Below, piece after piece: positions 24,131-32,357 of a stretch of DNA of 34,396 bases. Under the pieces are notes generated by a model. The model was given only the letters and a program-made list of their open reading frames with translations, was not told the DNA's origin and did no database searches. Source of the stretch: an uncultured Clostridia bacterium. GTDB lineage: Bacteria; Bacillota; Clostridia; Christensenellales; UBA1242. Numbering within the stretch: the first letter of the stretch is position 1; the number at the start of each line of letters is the position of its first letter. Position numbers and translations under genes: made by a program. The stretch covers positions 1 to 34,396 of the forward strand of contig CAJFOL010000030.1 of the NCBI GenBank assembly GCA_904397185.1, given 5' to 3'.

Positions 24131-24182
24131 AATAATCTCCTTATAAGTAATTTTTATCCTTTATATTCTAGCACATAAAATG

Positions 24183-25040
24183 TCATTTGTCTAGTGTTTT
24201 TAGATATATTTTTTTCATAATTAAAGCATCATGTGGCATTTTATCCATAGATTCGCAAATGACACGAGGTGAAAGATTGTATTCTACTAATACTTCAGCC
24301 AAAGGGTCAAATTCTGGTCCATAGATGCTATCATCATAATTTAAATGCTTTATCTCACCTTTGGCTCCATATTGAATTTTTGAAAAATGAATATGGCAAT
24401 TATTTGTTCGATCGAAGCCTAATTTCTCAATACAATAATCAAGTATCCTTTTATAATCATCTTTTGTTTTTAATGAACCTTGTTCTAATGAATTTATATG
24501 CCCAAAGTCAAATGTTGGGACCAAATGTTCATTAACCTTACATAAGTCAACCACTTCGCTATATGTCCCAATTTGCATAGTTTTTCCCATTGTCTCTGGA
24601 CATAGCAACAAGCCGTCAAGAATACCTTCTTCATCCATTTTGTTAAATGTTTCGTCAAAACGTTTATTTGTAAGTTCTAATGCCTCCTCTCTTTTGAGTT
24701 TACCACATGAAGCAGGATGAAATATAAGTCTATCTGCTCCAAATGCTCTTAGAAATTTTATCCCAGTATAAATGTAACCTTGTGTCTTTTGGTACATAAC
24801 CTCATCTGGGTTTGCAAAATTGATATAAAAAGGTGCATGAAGTGATAACTTTATATCATGATCTTTAAATAATTGTCCTGCTTTATTTGCAAGTTCGCTA
24901 GACATATTATACCCATGTCCAAAGGAATACTCATAAGCATCAAGTCCGTAGTTTTTTACCCATTCTGGAACTTCTAAAATCGACTTATGACCTTGCTCAT
25001 AAAATTCATTTCCACAACCTGACGGTCCAAATAAAACCAT
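24183..25040 (-). CDS. Endonuclease IV-like TIM-barrel protein
   Basis: 285 residues. The fold and ligand pattern are those of AP endonuclease family 2: LSLHAPFYINFANP, RLIFHPAS, LLCPETMGK, PTFDFGHINS, CHIHFSKI and VICES. These match most of the metal ligands of Nfo (His69, His109, Glu145, Asp179, His182, His216, Glu261). The Asp-x-His pair (Asp229, His231) is replaced by a GEIKH segment that keeps only the His. DNA repair or a sugar-phosphate isomerase role are both possible. ATG 25040 follows AAAAGGAGAATTT. It precedes efp in the same direction. Confidence 0.82.
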   Translation of the reverse strand: MVLFGPSGCGNEFYEQGHKSILEVPEWVKNYGLDAYEYSFGHGYNMSSELANKAGQLFKDHDIKLSLHAPFYINFANPDEVMYQKTQGYIYTGIKFLRAFGADRLIFHPASCGKLKREEALELTNKRFDETFNKMDEEGILDGLLLCPETMGKTMQIGTYSEVVDLCKVNEHLVPTFDFGHINSLEQGSLKTKDDYKRILDYCIEKLGFDRTNNCHIHFSKIQYGAKGEIKHLNYDDSIYGPEFDPLAEVLVEYNLSPRVICESMDKMPHDALIMKKIYLKTLDK

Positions 25041-25293
25041 AAATTCTCCTTTTTTAATTTAATTAAGTGTTGCAACTTAAGTGCTACAAGAAATTGTGAT
25101 ACAAAAATTTGATTAGTAGTCATGCATTAAACCTACAAAATTACCTAAAATGAATTAATCTAATTTAACAACTTTATGCTTAAAATTTTTTAGTCCTTAA
25201 TATTTTTTAGTTACAGTTATAAAAAATTTTATTAATTTCGTTAAATAATTCATATATCCATTGACAATACAAATTTAACACAAAACATCTATT
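25041..25293. other. AT-rich spacer between truB and the endonuclease IV-like gene
   Basis: No gene or clear intrinsic terminator was found after truB in these 253 bases. A dyad TTAAGT-6-ACTTAA lies at about 25063-25080, close to the ribosome site of the endonuclease IV-like gene. No near-consensus promoter was found, although there are weak candidates. Confidence 0.4.
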
Positions 25294-26148
25294 TTAAATT
25301 AGCCTTATCTTAAATGACATTTTCCCTTCTACTACTTTAACATTACCTAGATATTCACCATTGTTATAAGCCCTAAACTCGCCATCTTTATTAAAGTCAA
25401 TATTCACCCCATTTAATAATTTACTTGCTTCCTGCTCGTTTAATTTAATAGCATCCAATGATGAAAAAATAGAATCAAGTTTGATTATTTCATATTTTCC
25501 ATTTTTTATATCTTCTAGTGTGTATGAGTTTTTTATATCAAAATTTCCACATTTTGTACGTTGTATGTATAGCATAATACCATATGTAGATAATAATGAT
25601 GCCATATCACGTGCAATAGAACGAATATAGGTACCACTTGAGCAATGGATAACAAACTCAAAAGTGTTTTTATCTACTTTAGATTTAATGTCTATTGTAT
25701 AAATTTCTATTTCTTTCGGTCTTAAACTTATATCAGTTTTACCTTGTCTTGCAAGGTCATAGGCTTTTTGTCCATTTATTTTCTTCGCAGAATATATGGG
25801 TGGAAGTTGTAGCTGTTTCCCTATCAATTTAGGTAAAATTTTTATAATGTCATCTTTTGAAATTTCTATATTTTTATCTTCTTCTGTAATTTCCCCTTCA
25901 GTATCAAGAGTATCAGAAGTCACTCCAAATTTGAAGATAGTCCTATATATCTTATCTTTACCTAAAAAGTAATCAAAAAGTTTTGTTCCTTTGCCTAATG
26001 TTACAGGCAACAATCCTTCTCCAAGTACGTCAAGTGTCCCTAAATGTCCAGCCTTATCTGCATTTAATAGATGTTTAACTTTATTGACAACACTATTCGA
26101 TGATATACCCTTCTCTTTATTTACTAATATAATCCCATTCAACTTCAT
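25294..26148 (-). CDS. truB: tRNA pseudouridine-55 synthase
   Basis: 284 residues. TruB makes the universal pseudouridine in the T-loop of tRNAs. The N-terminus GIILVNKEKGISSNSVVNKV and AGHLGTLDVLGEGLLPVTLG (about 34-53, catalytic Asp in GTLD) and the segment QLPPIYSAKKINGQKAYD are typical, followed by the C-terminal PUA-like part. Its ATG overlaps the nrnA stop (ATGA). Usually ribF follows truB; it is not here. Confidence 0.96.
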   Translation of the reverse strand: MKLNGIILVNKEKGISSNSVVNKVKHLLNADKAGHLGTLDVLGEGLLPVTLGKGTKLFDYFLGKDKIYRTIFKFGVTSDTLDTEGEITEEDKNIEISKDDIIKILPKLIGKQLQLPPIYSAKKINGQKAYDLARQGKTDISLRPKEIEIYTIDIKSKVDKNTFEFVIHCSSGTYIRSIARDMASLLSTYGIMLYIQRTKCGNFDIKNSYTLEDIKNGKYEIIKLDSIFSSLDAIKLNEQEASKLLNGVNIDFNKDGEFRAYNNGEYLGNVKVVEGKMSFKIRLI

Positions 26149-27110
26149 TTCGACATTCTTTGCCTTTTAGCCTCATTTATTATTTGGTCTTTAAATTCAT
26201 TTATATCATTTGCACCTTTCTTTATTCCTGCAGCATTGATATGCCCACCTCCGCCAAATTTTGTAGCAATATCTCTTACATTATAGCCATACTTGCCACG
26301 CAATGAAACACTATAGAAATTCGGCGATTGTTCAATTATACTAAATGATATGTTAACTCCATCCATAGATAAAAGATCGCTACTATAAAAGCCACAATCA
26401 TCTTTTACAGCATTAAAATCTTCTAACGTCTTAAGAGTGACCAAACAATATGCTATATCACCTTCTAACTTAAAGTTATTAAGAAGATACTTTTCAAGTT
26501 CGATATCTTTTTTTGTTTTTGTCTTGTACACTATTTCATTTATATTTGTTATATCAGCATTTGCTTTAACACACTTGTAAGCAGTATAAAATGAGCCTGC
26601 ATTGACATTAGTATTAACAAACGAATTTGTATCACCTGTTAAACCAATAAAAATTAAAGAAGCAATCTTCTCTGTAAAATCAATCTTCATTGTCTTTATT
26701 AAACTATTAACGACTTCACTACATGAACTATAGTTTGGTTTTCTATACGTCAAGTCACCTTTCAAACTATCACTTGAATGATGGTCAAGAACTATTTTTC
26801 TCCTGCCATTACAAAAAATATCAGCAAAATCTCCAAGTAATTCTGGTGATGATATATCGGTTGAAATCATTAGGTCATAATCTTTCCCTGTAAAATCATT
26901 TTTATATGGGTTCTCGCCTATCAACTTGAGATTACGTTCATTAATATCATCTTTCAAAAAAACGTCAACATCCTTACCCAACTGTTTGCAAGCATAGTAC
27001 AATGCCAATGAAGAACCAAAAGCATCTAAATCAGGGTTTTTATGAGTAAATATAGCAATACTTTTTGCATTTTTTATTTCTTGTGATATTTCTTTTAATG
27101 ATGAATTCAT
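26145..27110 (-). CDS. nrnA: DHH-family oligoribonuclease/pAp phosphatase NrnA
   Basis: 321 residues. NrnA degrades nanoRNAs and removes the 3' phosphate of pAp. Metal motifs are IFTHKNPDLDAFGSSLAL (about 20-37), STDIS, VLDHHSS (DHH, about 110-115) and GLTGDTNSF (about 154-162); the DHHA1 domain shows KFGGGGHINAAG (about 287-298). ATG 27110 follows AGGAGTAGTTTT. It lies between rbfA and truB, the standard Firmicutes order. Confidence 0.95.
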   Translation of the reverse strand: MNSSLKEISQEIKNAKSIAIFTHKNPDLDAFGSSLALYYACKQLGKDVDVFLKDDINERNLKLIGENPYKNDFTGKDYDLMISTDISSPELLGDFADIFCNGRRKIVLDHHSSDSLKGDLTYRKPNYSSCSEVVNSLIKTMKIDFTEKIASLIFIGLTGDTNSFVNTNVNAGSFYTAYKCVKANADITNINEIVYKTKTKKDIELEKYLLNNFKLEGDIAYCLVTLKTLEDFNAVKDDCGFYSSDLLSMDGVNISFSIIEQSPNFYSVSLRGKYGYNVRDIATKFGGGGHINAAGIKKGANDINEFKDQIINEAKRQRMSK

Positions 27111-27116
27111 ATAAAA

Positions 27117-27482
27117 CTACTCCTGTCCTTCGTCTTTTGGAATATTTAAGGTGCTTAGTATTTGATTAATTCTTAGTTCTGCTTGTGTACCTTTATCAAG
27201 TTCAAAAATAAGTTTAGGAATTGAAGGCATTTTAAGCATATGTGCCAATTCTCTTTTGATAAAACCTTCAGACTTTTGCAAAACATTTATAATCTCCTTT
27301 GCCTTATTTTCATCATCATAGTCAAATGATATTTTCACTCTGCACGTTTTAAAATCAGGTGCAACCTTTGCTTCGCTAACATACAACATTGGACTAATAC
27401 GAGGGTCATTCAATTTGTTTTGAATGATATAGCCTATATTTTTTTGTATTTGACTGTTTGCTCTTTCAAATCTTAACGACAT
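27117..27482 (-). CDS. rbfA: Ribosome-binding factor A
   Basis: 121 residues, one KH-like domain. RbfA acts in 30S maturation. Recognisable segments are QIQKNIGYIIQNKLNDPRIS and SEAKVAPDFKTCRVKISFD, with ELRINQILSTL near the end. ATG 27482 follows AAAGGAGATAAT. An own promoter and 5' hairpin lie in the gap to infB. Confidence 0.95.
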   Translation of the reverse strand: MSLRFERANSQIQKNIGYIIQNKLNDPRISPMLYVSEAKVAPDFKTCRVKISFDYDDENKAKEIINVLQKSEGFIKRELAHMLKMPSIPKLIFELDKGTQAELRINQILSTLNIPKDEGQE

Positions 27483-27497
27483 ATTATCTCCTTTAAA

Positions 27498-27526
27498 AAT
27501 AGGATAAGAATAAATCTTACCCTATT
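27498..27526 (-). other. Hairpin between infB and rbfA
   Basis: AATAGGGTAAGA and TCTTATCCTATT pair over 12 positions with one mismatch around a five-base loop, followed by TTT on minus. It sits immediately downstream of a candidate promoter, so it would be at the extreme 5' end of that transcript. It could act as a weak terminator of infB, an attenuator or a stability stem. Confidence 0.6.
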
Positions 27527-27554
27527 ATTATACTAAATATTAATTTTATTTCAA
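27527..27554 (-). promoter_or_regulatory. Internal promoter for rbfA-nrnA-truB
   Basis: A -35 box TTGAAA (27554-27549), 16 bases and a perfect -10 box TATAAT (27532-27527) lie after the infB stop. The match is close to consensus apart from a slightly short spacer. Confidence 0.6.
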
Positions 27555-27563
27555 AATGATTAA

Positions 27564-30044
27564 CTACCTTTTAACAACTTCTTTTGAATAAAATTCAATT
27601 ATATCGCCTTCTTTATAGTCAATATTATCCTTAAGTTTGATACCACACTCAAATCCCTTATTGACCTCAGCCTTTTCATCTTTAACAATTCTTAATGACT
27701 CAACTGTTGTCTTTCCTATTTCTTCATTGCCTCGTTTAACCACTGCTATTGCATTTCTTGTCGCCTTTCCATCTTTGATGTAACTACCAGCAATTTTACC
27801 TGCAGTTGAAAGTTTAAATACCATACGAATTTCAGCACTGCCAATGTATATCTCTTCGTATTTAACACTTAACATACCATTTATGGCTTTAGTCACATCA
27901 TCGACAACTTCATAAATTATTTTGTATTCCTTAATTTGAACTTTATTAGTCTCTGCGAGTGCTTTTGCTTTTGTCACTGGTTTTTGATTAAAGCAAACAA
28001 TGATTGCACCTGTGGTCTGTGCCAAAATAACATCACTTTCAGTAACTGCACCTGCACCACTATGGATAACATTTACCTTTGCCTCTTCATTTCTTATAGC
28101 AAGTAGTGACGATTTTAATGCCTCAACTGAGCCCATTGTATCTGCCTTTATGATTATGTTTAAATTCTTTAAGTTGCCTTCATGAACCATATTCATAAAG
28201 TTATCAAGTGTTACTCCAGACGAATGAGATGCCCTTTCCTTTTTAATCTTATCAATTCTTTCTTGTATAACCTGTTTAGACAAAGATTCATCAACTGCAT
28301 ATACCTCATCACCAGAAGAAGGGACATCGTTAAGTCCGAGTATCTCAACTGGTGTGGATGGTAAAGCCTCTTTAACTGGTTTACCCTTGTCATTAAACAT
28401 CGCTCTTACCTTACCATAAGTTATACCAGACATAATAGAATCACCAACGTGAAGAGTACCATTTTGCACGATAATCGATGCTACTGGACCTCTATTTTTG
28501 TCAAGTTCTGCTTCAATAACAACCGCTGTAGCCATTTTATTTGGATTAGCCTTTAATTCTAGCATTTCACTAACTAGTAAAATGGTCTGCTTTAAATCAT
28601 CGAGTCCCATGCCTGTTTTTGCAGAAATAGGTACACATATAGCATCACCACCCCACTCTTCTGGCAACACTCCATTTTCAGCCAATTGTTGTTTGATTCT
28701 TTCAGGATTTGCCTCTGGCTTATCCATCTTATTTATGGCAACAATAATTGGAACGTTTGCGGCTTTAATGTGATTTATTGCTTCAATAGTTTGTGGCATA
28801 ACACCATCATCGGCTGCTACAACCAATATAGCAATATCTGTTGCCTTTGCACCACGAGCCCTCATTGCAGTAAATGCTGCATGACCTGGTGTATCAATAA
28901 ATGTTATCTTTTCTCCATTGAATGATATTTGATAAGCACCTATACTTTGAGTTATCCCACCTGCTTCTCCTGCAACAACATTTGTTTTTCTAAATGCATC
29001 GAGAAGAGATGTTTTTCCATGGTCAACATGCCCCATAACAGCCACAATTGGCGGACGTTTTACTAAATCTTTTTCATTATCTTGACTTGAAGCACTTTCA
29101 ATAAGTTTTTCTTCGTAGGACTTGTCAATTTTTAACTCTAGAGTTATACCAAAATCACTAGCAATAAGTTCTGCCGTCTCATAATCTATATTTGAATTGA
29201 TTGTTGCCATAATCCCAAGAAGCATAAGTTTCTTGACAATTTCTGTTACTGGTTTGCCTATCTTCTCACTAAAGTCCTTGATTGTTATTTCTTTAGCAGT
29301 TAAAACAGCATGTTTGATTGCTACGGCATTTTGTGTTTGTTGTACTTCCTTTTTCTTCTTTACACTCTTCCTTGAGCCAAACGAAACTTCTTCAATACCA
29401 TTTTCATCTTCTATAAAAACATTATTTCGTCTTTGTTCTTCTCTTCGTTTAAGTCCACCGCCTTTACGTTCTTCGTTATTGGACTGTTTTTTAGCATATT
29501 TTGTCTTATTTACATAATTTCTTTCATTTTTTAGTTCAATTTCTGGCATTTCATTTCCAGCGAACGAACGATAGTTATTTCCTTTCGCTGAAACAAAATT
29601 ATTGTTGCCAAATTTTTTATTTTGAGGATTATTCTTATTAAAGGAGTTATAAGGTCTATTGTCTTTCTTATCTTTATTAAAAGGTGTTTTATTAAACTTG
29701 CCATCATTATTTCTAACAGGTTTATCTGTCTTAAAATTCTTTTGATTATTCGAATTTTCAAATTTTTTATAGGTTTGTTTGTCTTGTTTTTTCTCATCAA
29801 TAAAGGTAGGTTCAGACGTTTTTGTCTCAACTTTTTCCACCTTTTCCACTTCAACAGGCTCTTGTTTTACTTGAGATTTCATAAGAATCTCAGTCTCAAG
29901 TTGTTTTCTCCTGTTTGACAGTTCTTTACCAAAGTTTTCAACTTGCGATTTCGTATTCCTAATATCTCTCAGTATTTGGTTTATCTCGCCTTCTTTTTGT
30001 AGTTCGTGAATTTTTCTTAAATTTTGTAATGATTGATTAGCCAA
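27564..30044 (-). CDS. infB: Translation initiation factor IF-2
   Basis: 826 residues. A long Lys/Asn-rich, probably disordered N-terminal region (about 1-250) is followed by an IF2_N fold ([20 protein letters not shown]), then the G domain with [16 protein letters not shown] (about 336-351), [17 protein letters not shown] and AINKMDKP, and domains II-IV at the C-terminus. The start TTG 30044 follows AAAAGGAGTTAATA. IF-2 positions initiator tRNA on the ribosome. It belongs to the nusA operon. Confidence 0.97.
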   Translation of the reverse strand: MANQSLQNLRKIHELQKEGEINQILRDIRNTKSQVENFGKELSNRRKQLETEILMKSQVKQEPVEVEKVEKVETKTSEPTFIDEKKQDKQTYKKFENSNNQKNFKTDKPVRNNDGKFNKTPFNKDKKDNRPYNSFNKNNPQNKKFGNNNFVSAKGNNYRSFAGNEMPEIELKNERNYVNKTKYAKKQSNNEERKGGGLKRREEQRRNNVFIEDENGIEEVSFGSRKSVKKKKEVQQTQNAVAIKHAVLTAKEITIKDFSEKIGKPVTEIVKKLMLLGIMATINSNIDYETAELIASDFGITLELKIDKSYEEKLIESASSQDNEKDLVKRPPIVAVMGHVDHGKTSLLDAFRKTNVVAGEAGGITQSIGAYQISFNGEKITFIDTPGHAAFTAMRARGAKATDIAILVVAADDGVMPQTIEAINHIKAANVPIIVAINKMDKPEANPERIKQQLAENGVLPEEWGGDAICVPISAKTGMGLDDLKQTILLVSEMLELKANPNKMATAVVIEAELDKNRGPVASIIVQNGTLHVGDSIMSGITYGKVRAMFNDKGKPVKEALPSTPVEILGLNDVPSSGDEVYAVDESLSKQVIQERIDKIKKERASHSSGVTLDNFMNMVHEGNLKNLNIIIKADTMGSVEALKSSLLAIRNEEAKVNVIHSGAGAVTESDVILAQTTGAIIVCFNQKPVTKAKALAETNKVQIKEYKIIYEVVDDVTKAINGMLSVKYEEIYIGSAEIRMVFKLSTAGKIAGSYIKDGKATRNAIAVVKRGNEEIGKTTVESLRIVKDEKAEVNKGFECGIKLKDNIDYKEGDIIEFYSKEVVKR

Positions 30045-30056
30045 TATTAACTCCTT

Positions 30057-30344
30057 TTATTCCTTTATAATATTGTAAATTATGTCGCTTAGATTTTTAT
30101 TCTTTATTGCAATGAGTTTACAATTTGTCATATTCATTAAAGTTGAAAGATTTTCTATAGAAACTATTGGAACATCTTTCGTTTTGAGTCTTTCAATAAT
30201 TTTTAGGGTATTCTTTCCTGCATCTTCATCATATATTATAAGATATAACTTTTTTTTATAATTATATAACTTGTCTCCGCCAATTATAACATAACCTGCC
30301 TTTTTTGCTATATTTATATAACTTTGCAATTTATATCTATCCAA
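30057..30344 (-). CDS. ylxQ: L7Ae-family ribosomal-type protein YlxQ
   Basis: 95 residues with the L7Ae/YlxQ pattern: LQSYINIAKKAGYVIIGGDK near the start, YLIIYDEDAGKNTLK and KDVPIVSIENLSTL later. The family binds kink-turn RNA, but the function of YlxQ is not well known. The start is TTG 30344 with GGGAG six bases before it, overlapping the end of ylxR by eight bases. It follows nusA and ylxR as usual. Confidence 0.9.
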   Translation of the reverse strand: MDRYKLQSYINIAKKAGYVIIGGDKLYNYKKKLYLIIYDEDAGKNTLKIIERLKTKDVPIVSIENLSTLMNMTNCKLIAIKNKNLSDIIYNIIKE

Positions 30345-30588
30345 GAATTACTCCCTTAATTTTTTCATATACAGCATCATCTATGTTAGTTTTGAAAGTT
30401 TTATTTAAAAGTTTTTGCTTTTGAAGTTTGTCGATACAATCTTTGCTTTTGCAAACATATGCACCTCTTCCGTTTTGCTTTCCACTTTCATCAACAAATA
30501 TATTACCTTCTTTATCCTTTACGATGCGAAGAAGTTCTCTTTTATCCTTCATCTCTCGGCAGGCAATACACATCCTAAGTCTTTCCAT
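30337..30588 (-). CDS. ylxR: YlxR (RnpM) RNA-binding protein
   Basis: 83 residues, DUF448. The diagnostic segments MCIACREMKDKRELLRIVK and NGRGAYVCKSKDC are present, with two Cys pairs. In Bacillus this protein has been shown to bind RNase P RNA and is called RnpM. ATG 30588 follows ATAGGTGACAT. It lies seven bases after nusA. Confidence 0.93.
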   Translation of the reverse strand: MERLRMCIACREMKDKRELLRIVKDKEGNIFVDESGKQNGRGAYVCKSKDCIDKLQKQKLLNKTFKTNIDDAVYEKIKGVILG

Positions 30589-30595
30589 ATGTCAC

Positions 30596-31759
30596 CTATT
30601 CTTCGTCATCATCAAGTGGAGTTATTTCTTCAAGGTCTTCAAGGTCACTAAGTCCTTGGAATGCATCTTCGTCATTAAGTTCAGTAAGTTCGTACTCAGG
30701 TTCTTTAACCTCAGGAGCAACGATTGAACTCTCAGGTTTAACTTCTATTTTCCACCCAGTGAGTCTTGCAGCAAGTCTAACATTTTGCCCGTTTTTGCCT
30801 ATTGCAAGAGAAAGTTTATCATCAGGTACAATTACTCTAGAAGAATGTAAACTCTCATTTGTCTCAACACTAATTACCTTGGCAGGACTTAATGCTTTTG
30901 CTATATACTCTAATGGGTCTTCGCTATATTCAATTAGGTCTATTTTCTCGCCATTAAGTTCAGCGGTAATTGTATCAATACGTTGTCCATGAAATCCAAC
31001 ACAGGTCCCAATTGGGTCAAGATTAGGTCTATCAGTGTATAATGCAACCTTTGTCCTATTCCCAGGGTCTCTCGCAATATTCTTAATAACTATCTCTCCT
31101 GATGCAACTTCTGGAATTTCAAGTTCAAAAAGTTTTCTAACAAAACCAATATTACTTCTTGTAACTTGTATTTGAGTACCTTTAAATGAATCCTTAATTT
31201 TCTTCACGTAAACTTTAACTCTATCTCCAACGTTAAATTTTTCGCCTGGAATTTGGTCTGATGGTAGCATTACACCCTCAGTATTAGTGTTTGATATTTG
31301 CACATAAACGGTGCCGTTGTCGATACGTTTAACAATTGTAGTTAAAAGTTCATCCTCTTTTTCTGACAACTCAGACAAAGCCATTTGTCTTTCCATCTCT
31401 TTAAGTTTTTGCATAACAACTTGTTTTGCAGTTTGGGCAGCAATTCTACCAAAATCTTTAGTAGATTCTTCCGTAGTGACAATATCTCCCACCTTATATG
31501 ATTTTTTAATAAGTCTTGCTTCGGCAAGAGATATTTCCTTATCAGGATCATGCACTTCATCAACAACAGTTTTGTATGAATAAATCTTTATTGTCGCTTT
31601 CTCTGGATTAAGTTTTACCATTGCAGATTTTGCTTCGCCATACATTTTTTTGTAAGCAGATGTTAATGCACTTTCAAGAGTTGCAATAAAAGCCTCCTTA
31701 TTGATTTTCTTCTCACTTTCTAAGTCTTCGAGTGCTTGAAAAAAGTCTTTGTTAATCAT
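30596..31759 (-). CDS. nusA: Transcription termination/antitermination factor NusA
   Basis: 387 residues. The N-terminal domain (KEAFIATLESALTSAYKK) binds RNA polymerase. An S1 domain (about 135-200) is followed by two KH domains with DPIGTCVGFHGQRIDTITAE (about 250-269) and DDKLSLAIGKNGQNVRLAAR (about 311-330). An acidic tail (EYELTELNDEDAF to LDDDEE) extends the C-terminus. ATG 31759 follows AAGGAGAGAATAAAA. It is in the rimP operon. Confidence 0.97.
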   Translation of the reverse strand: MINKDFFQALEDLESEKKINKEAFIATLESALTSAYKKMYGEAKSAMVKLNPEKATIKIYSYKTVVDEVHDPDKEISLAEARLIKKSYKVGDIVTTEESTKDFGRIAAQTAKQVVMQKLKEMERQMALSELSEKEDELLTTIVKRIDNGTVYVQISNTNTEGVMLPSDQIPGEKFNVGDRVKVYVKKIKDSFKGTQIQVTRSNIGFVRKLFELEIPEVASGEIVIKNIARDPGNRTKVALYTDRPNLDPIGTCVGFHGQRIDTITAELNGEKIDLIEYSEDPLEYIAKALSPAKVISVETNESLHSSRVIVPDDKLSLAIGKNGQNVRLAARLTGWKIEVKPESSIVAPEVKEPEYELTELNDEDAFQGLSDLEDLEEITPLDDDEE

Positions 31760-31772
31760 TTTTATTCTCTCC

Positions 31773-32234
31773 TTAAAATTTTATTATAGGCACAATATGT
31801 GCAATTTTATTTCTTACAAAATCAATGTTTTCACCATTAATTTCCATAACTATATTGTTTTCATCGAAGTTCTTTAATATACCCTCATATTTTTTCTTCC
31901 CATTTGTTTTTGCAAATAAGGTTATTTCTATTTCTTTGTCAACATTTCTCTTTAAGTCTCTATCTGTTTTTAATGGTCTATCAAGTCCTGGCGAACTCAC
32001 ACTCAATATATATGGGCTATTATCTGTTGGGTTAAGTTCTTCTAATAGTCCATCAATAGATTTTGATACCATTTCGCAATCTTCAATCTTTATGCCATCT
32101 TCTTTGTCGATATAGAAAGTCAAATTCATTCCATCTGATTTTTTTACATATTCAACTTCTACGACCTCGTAGCCCATATTCTCAATAAATGGTACCACTT
32201 TCTCTTCGCATATTGTTTTTACTTTACTTGCCAA
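31773..32234 (-). CDS. rimP: Ribosome maturation factor RimP
   Basis: 153 residues from TTG 32234, chosen because GGAGG stands five bases before it. An in-frame ATG at 32246 would give 157 residues but has no ribosome site and would put that site inside the frame. Family segments are VVPFIENMGYEVVEVEYVKK and SPYILSVSSPGLDRPLKT. RimP acts in 30S maturation. It heads the operon rimP-nusA-ylxR-ylxQ-infB, and a strong leader hairpin lies just upstream. Confidence 0.93.
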   Translation of the reverse strand: MASKVKTICEEKVVPFIENMGYEVVEVEYVKKSDGMNLTFYIDKEDGIKIEDCEMVSKSIDGLLEELNPTDNSPYILSVSSPGLDRPLKTDRDLKRNVDKEIEITLFAKTNGKKKYEGILKNFDENNIVMEINGENIDFVRNKIAHIVPIIKF

Positions 32235-32256
32235 TATATCCTCCATTTACGAAGCA

Positions 32257-32283
32257 GGGAGCGATGCAAAATTGCACGCTCCC
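32257..32283 (-). promoter_or_regulatory. Leader hairpin of the rimP operon
   Basis: GGGAGCG pairs with CGCTCCC, then a one-base bulge, then TGCA pairs with TGCA around the loop. This is the only GC-rich stem in the region. It ends about 22 bases before the start codon. A role in autoregulation or mRNA stability is possible. No T tract follows, so it is not a terminator. Confidence 0.6.
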
Positions 32284-32301
32284 CACTTTCAAGTCATTAA
32301 T

Positions 32302-32330
32302 ATTATAACAAATATATAATAAGAAATCAA
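32302..32330 (-). promoter_or_regulatory. Promoter of the rimP-nusA-infB operon
   Basis: The -35 box TTGATT (32330-32325), 17 bases and a perfect -10 box TATAAT (32307-32302) lie in the gap after the PolC-like gene. Confidence 0.8.
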
Positions 32331-32357
32331 GTGTTTTTTAAAAAAATATTAATTTTT

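Noticed and set aside
24183-25040. Calling the TIM-barrel gene nfo
   Set aside because: One metal pair is altered and the sequence also fits related isomerase-like proteins, so the symbol was withheld.
32257-32283. rimP leader hairpin as a terminator of the PolC-like gene
   Set aside because: It lies downstream of the rimP promoter and has no T tract on the minus strand.
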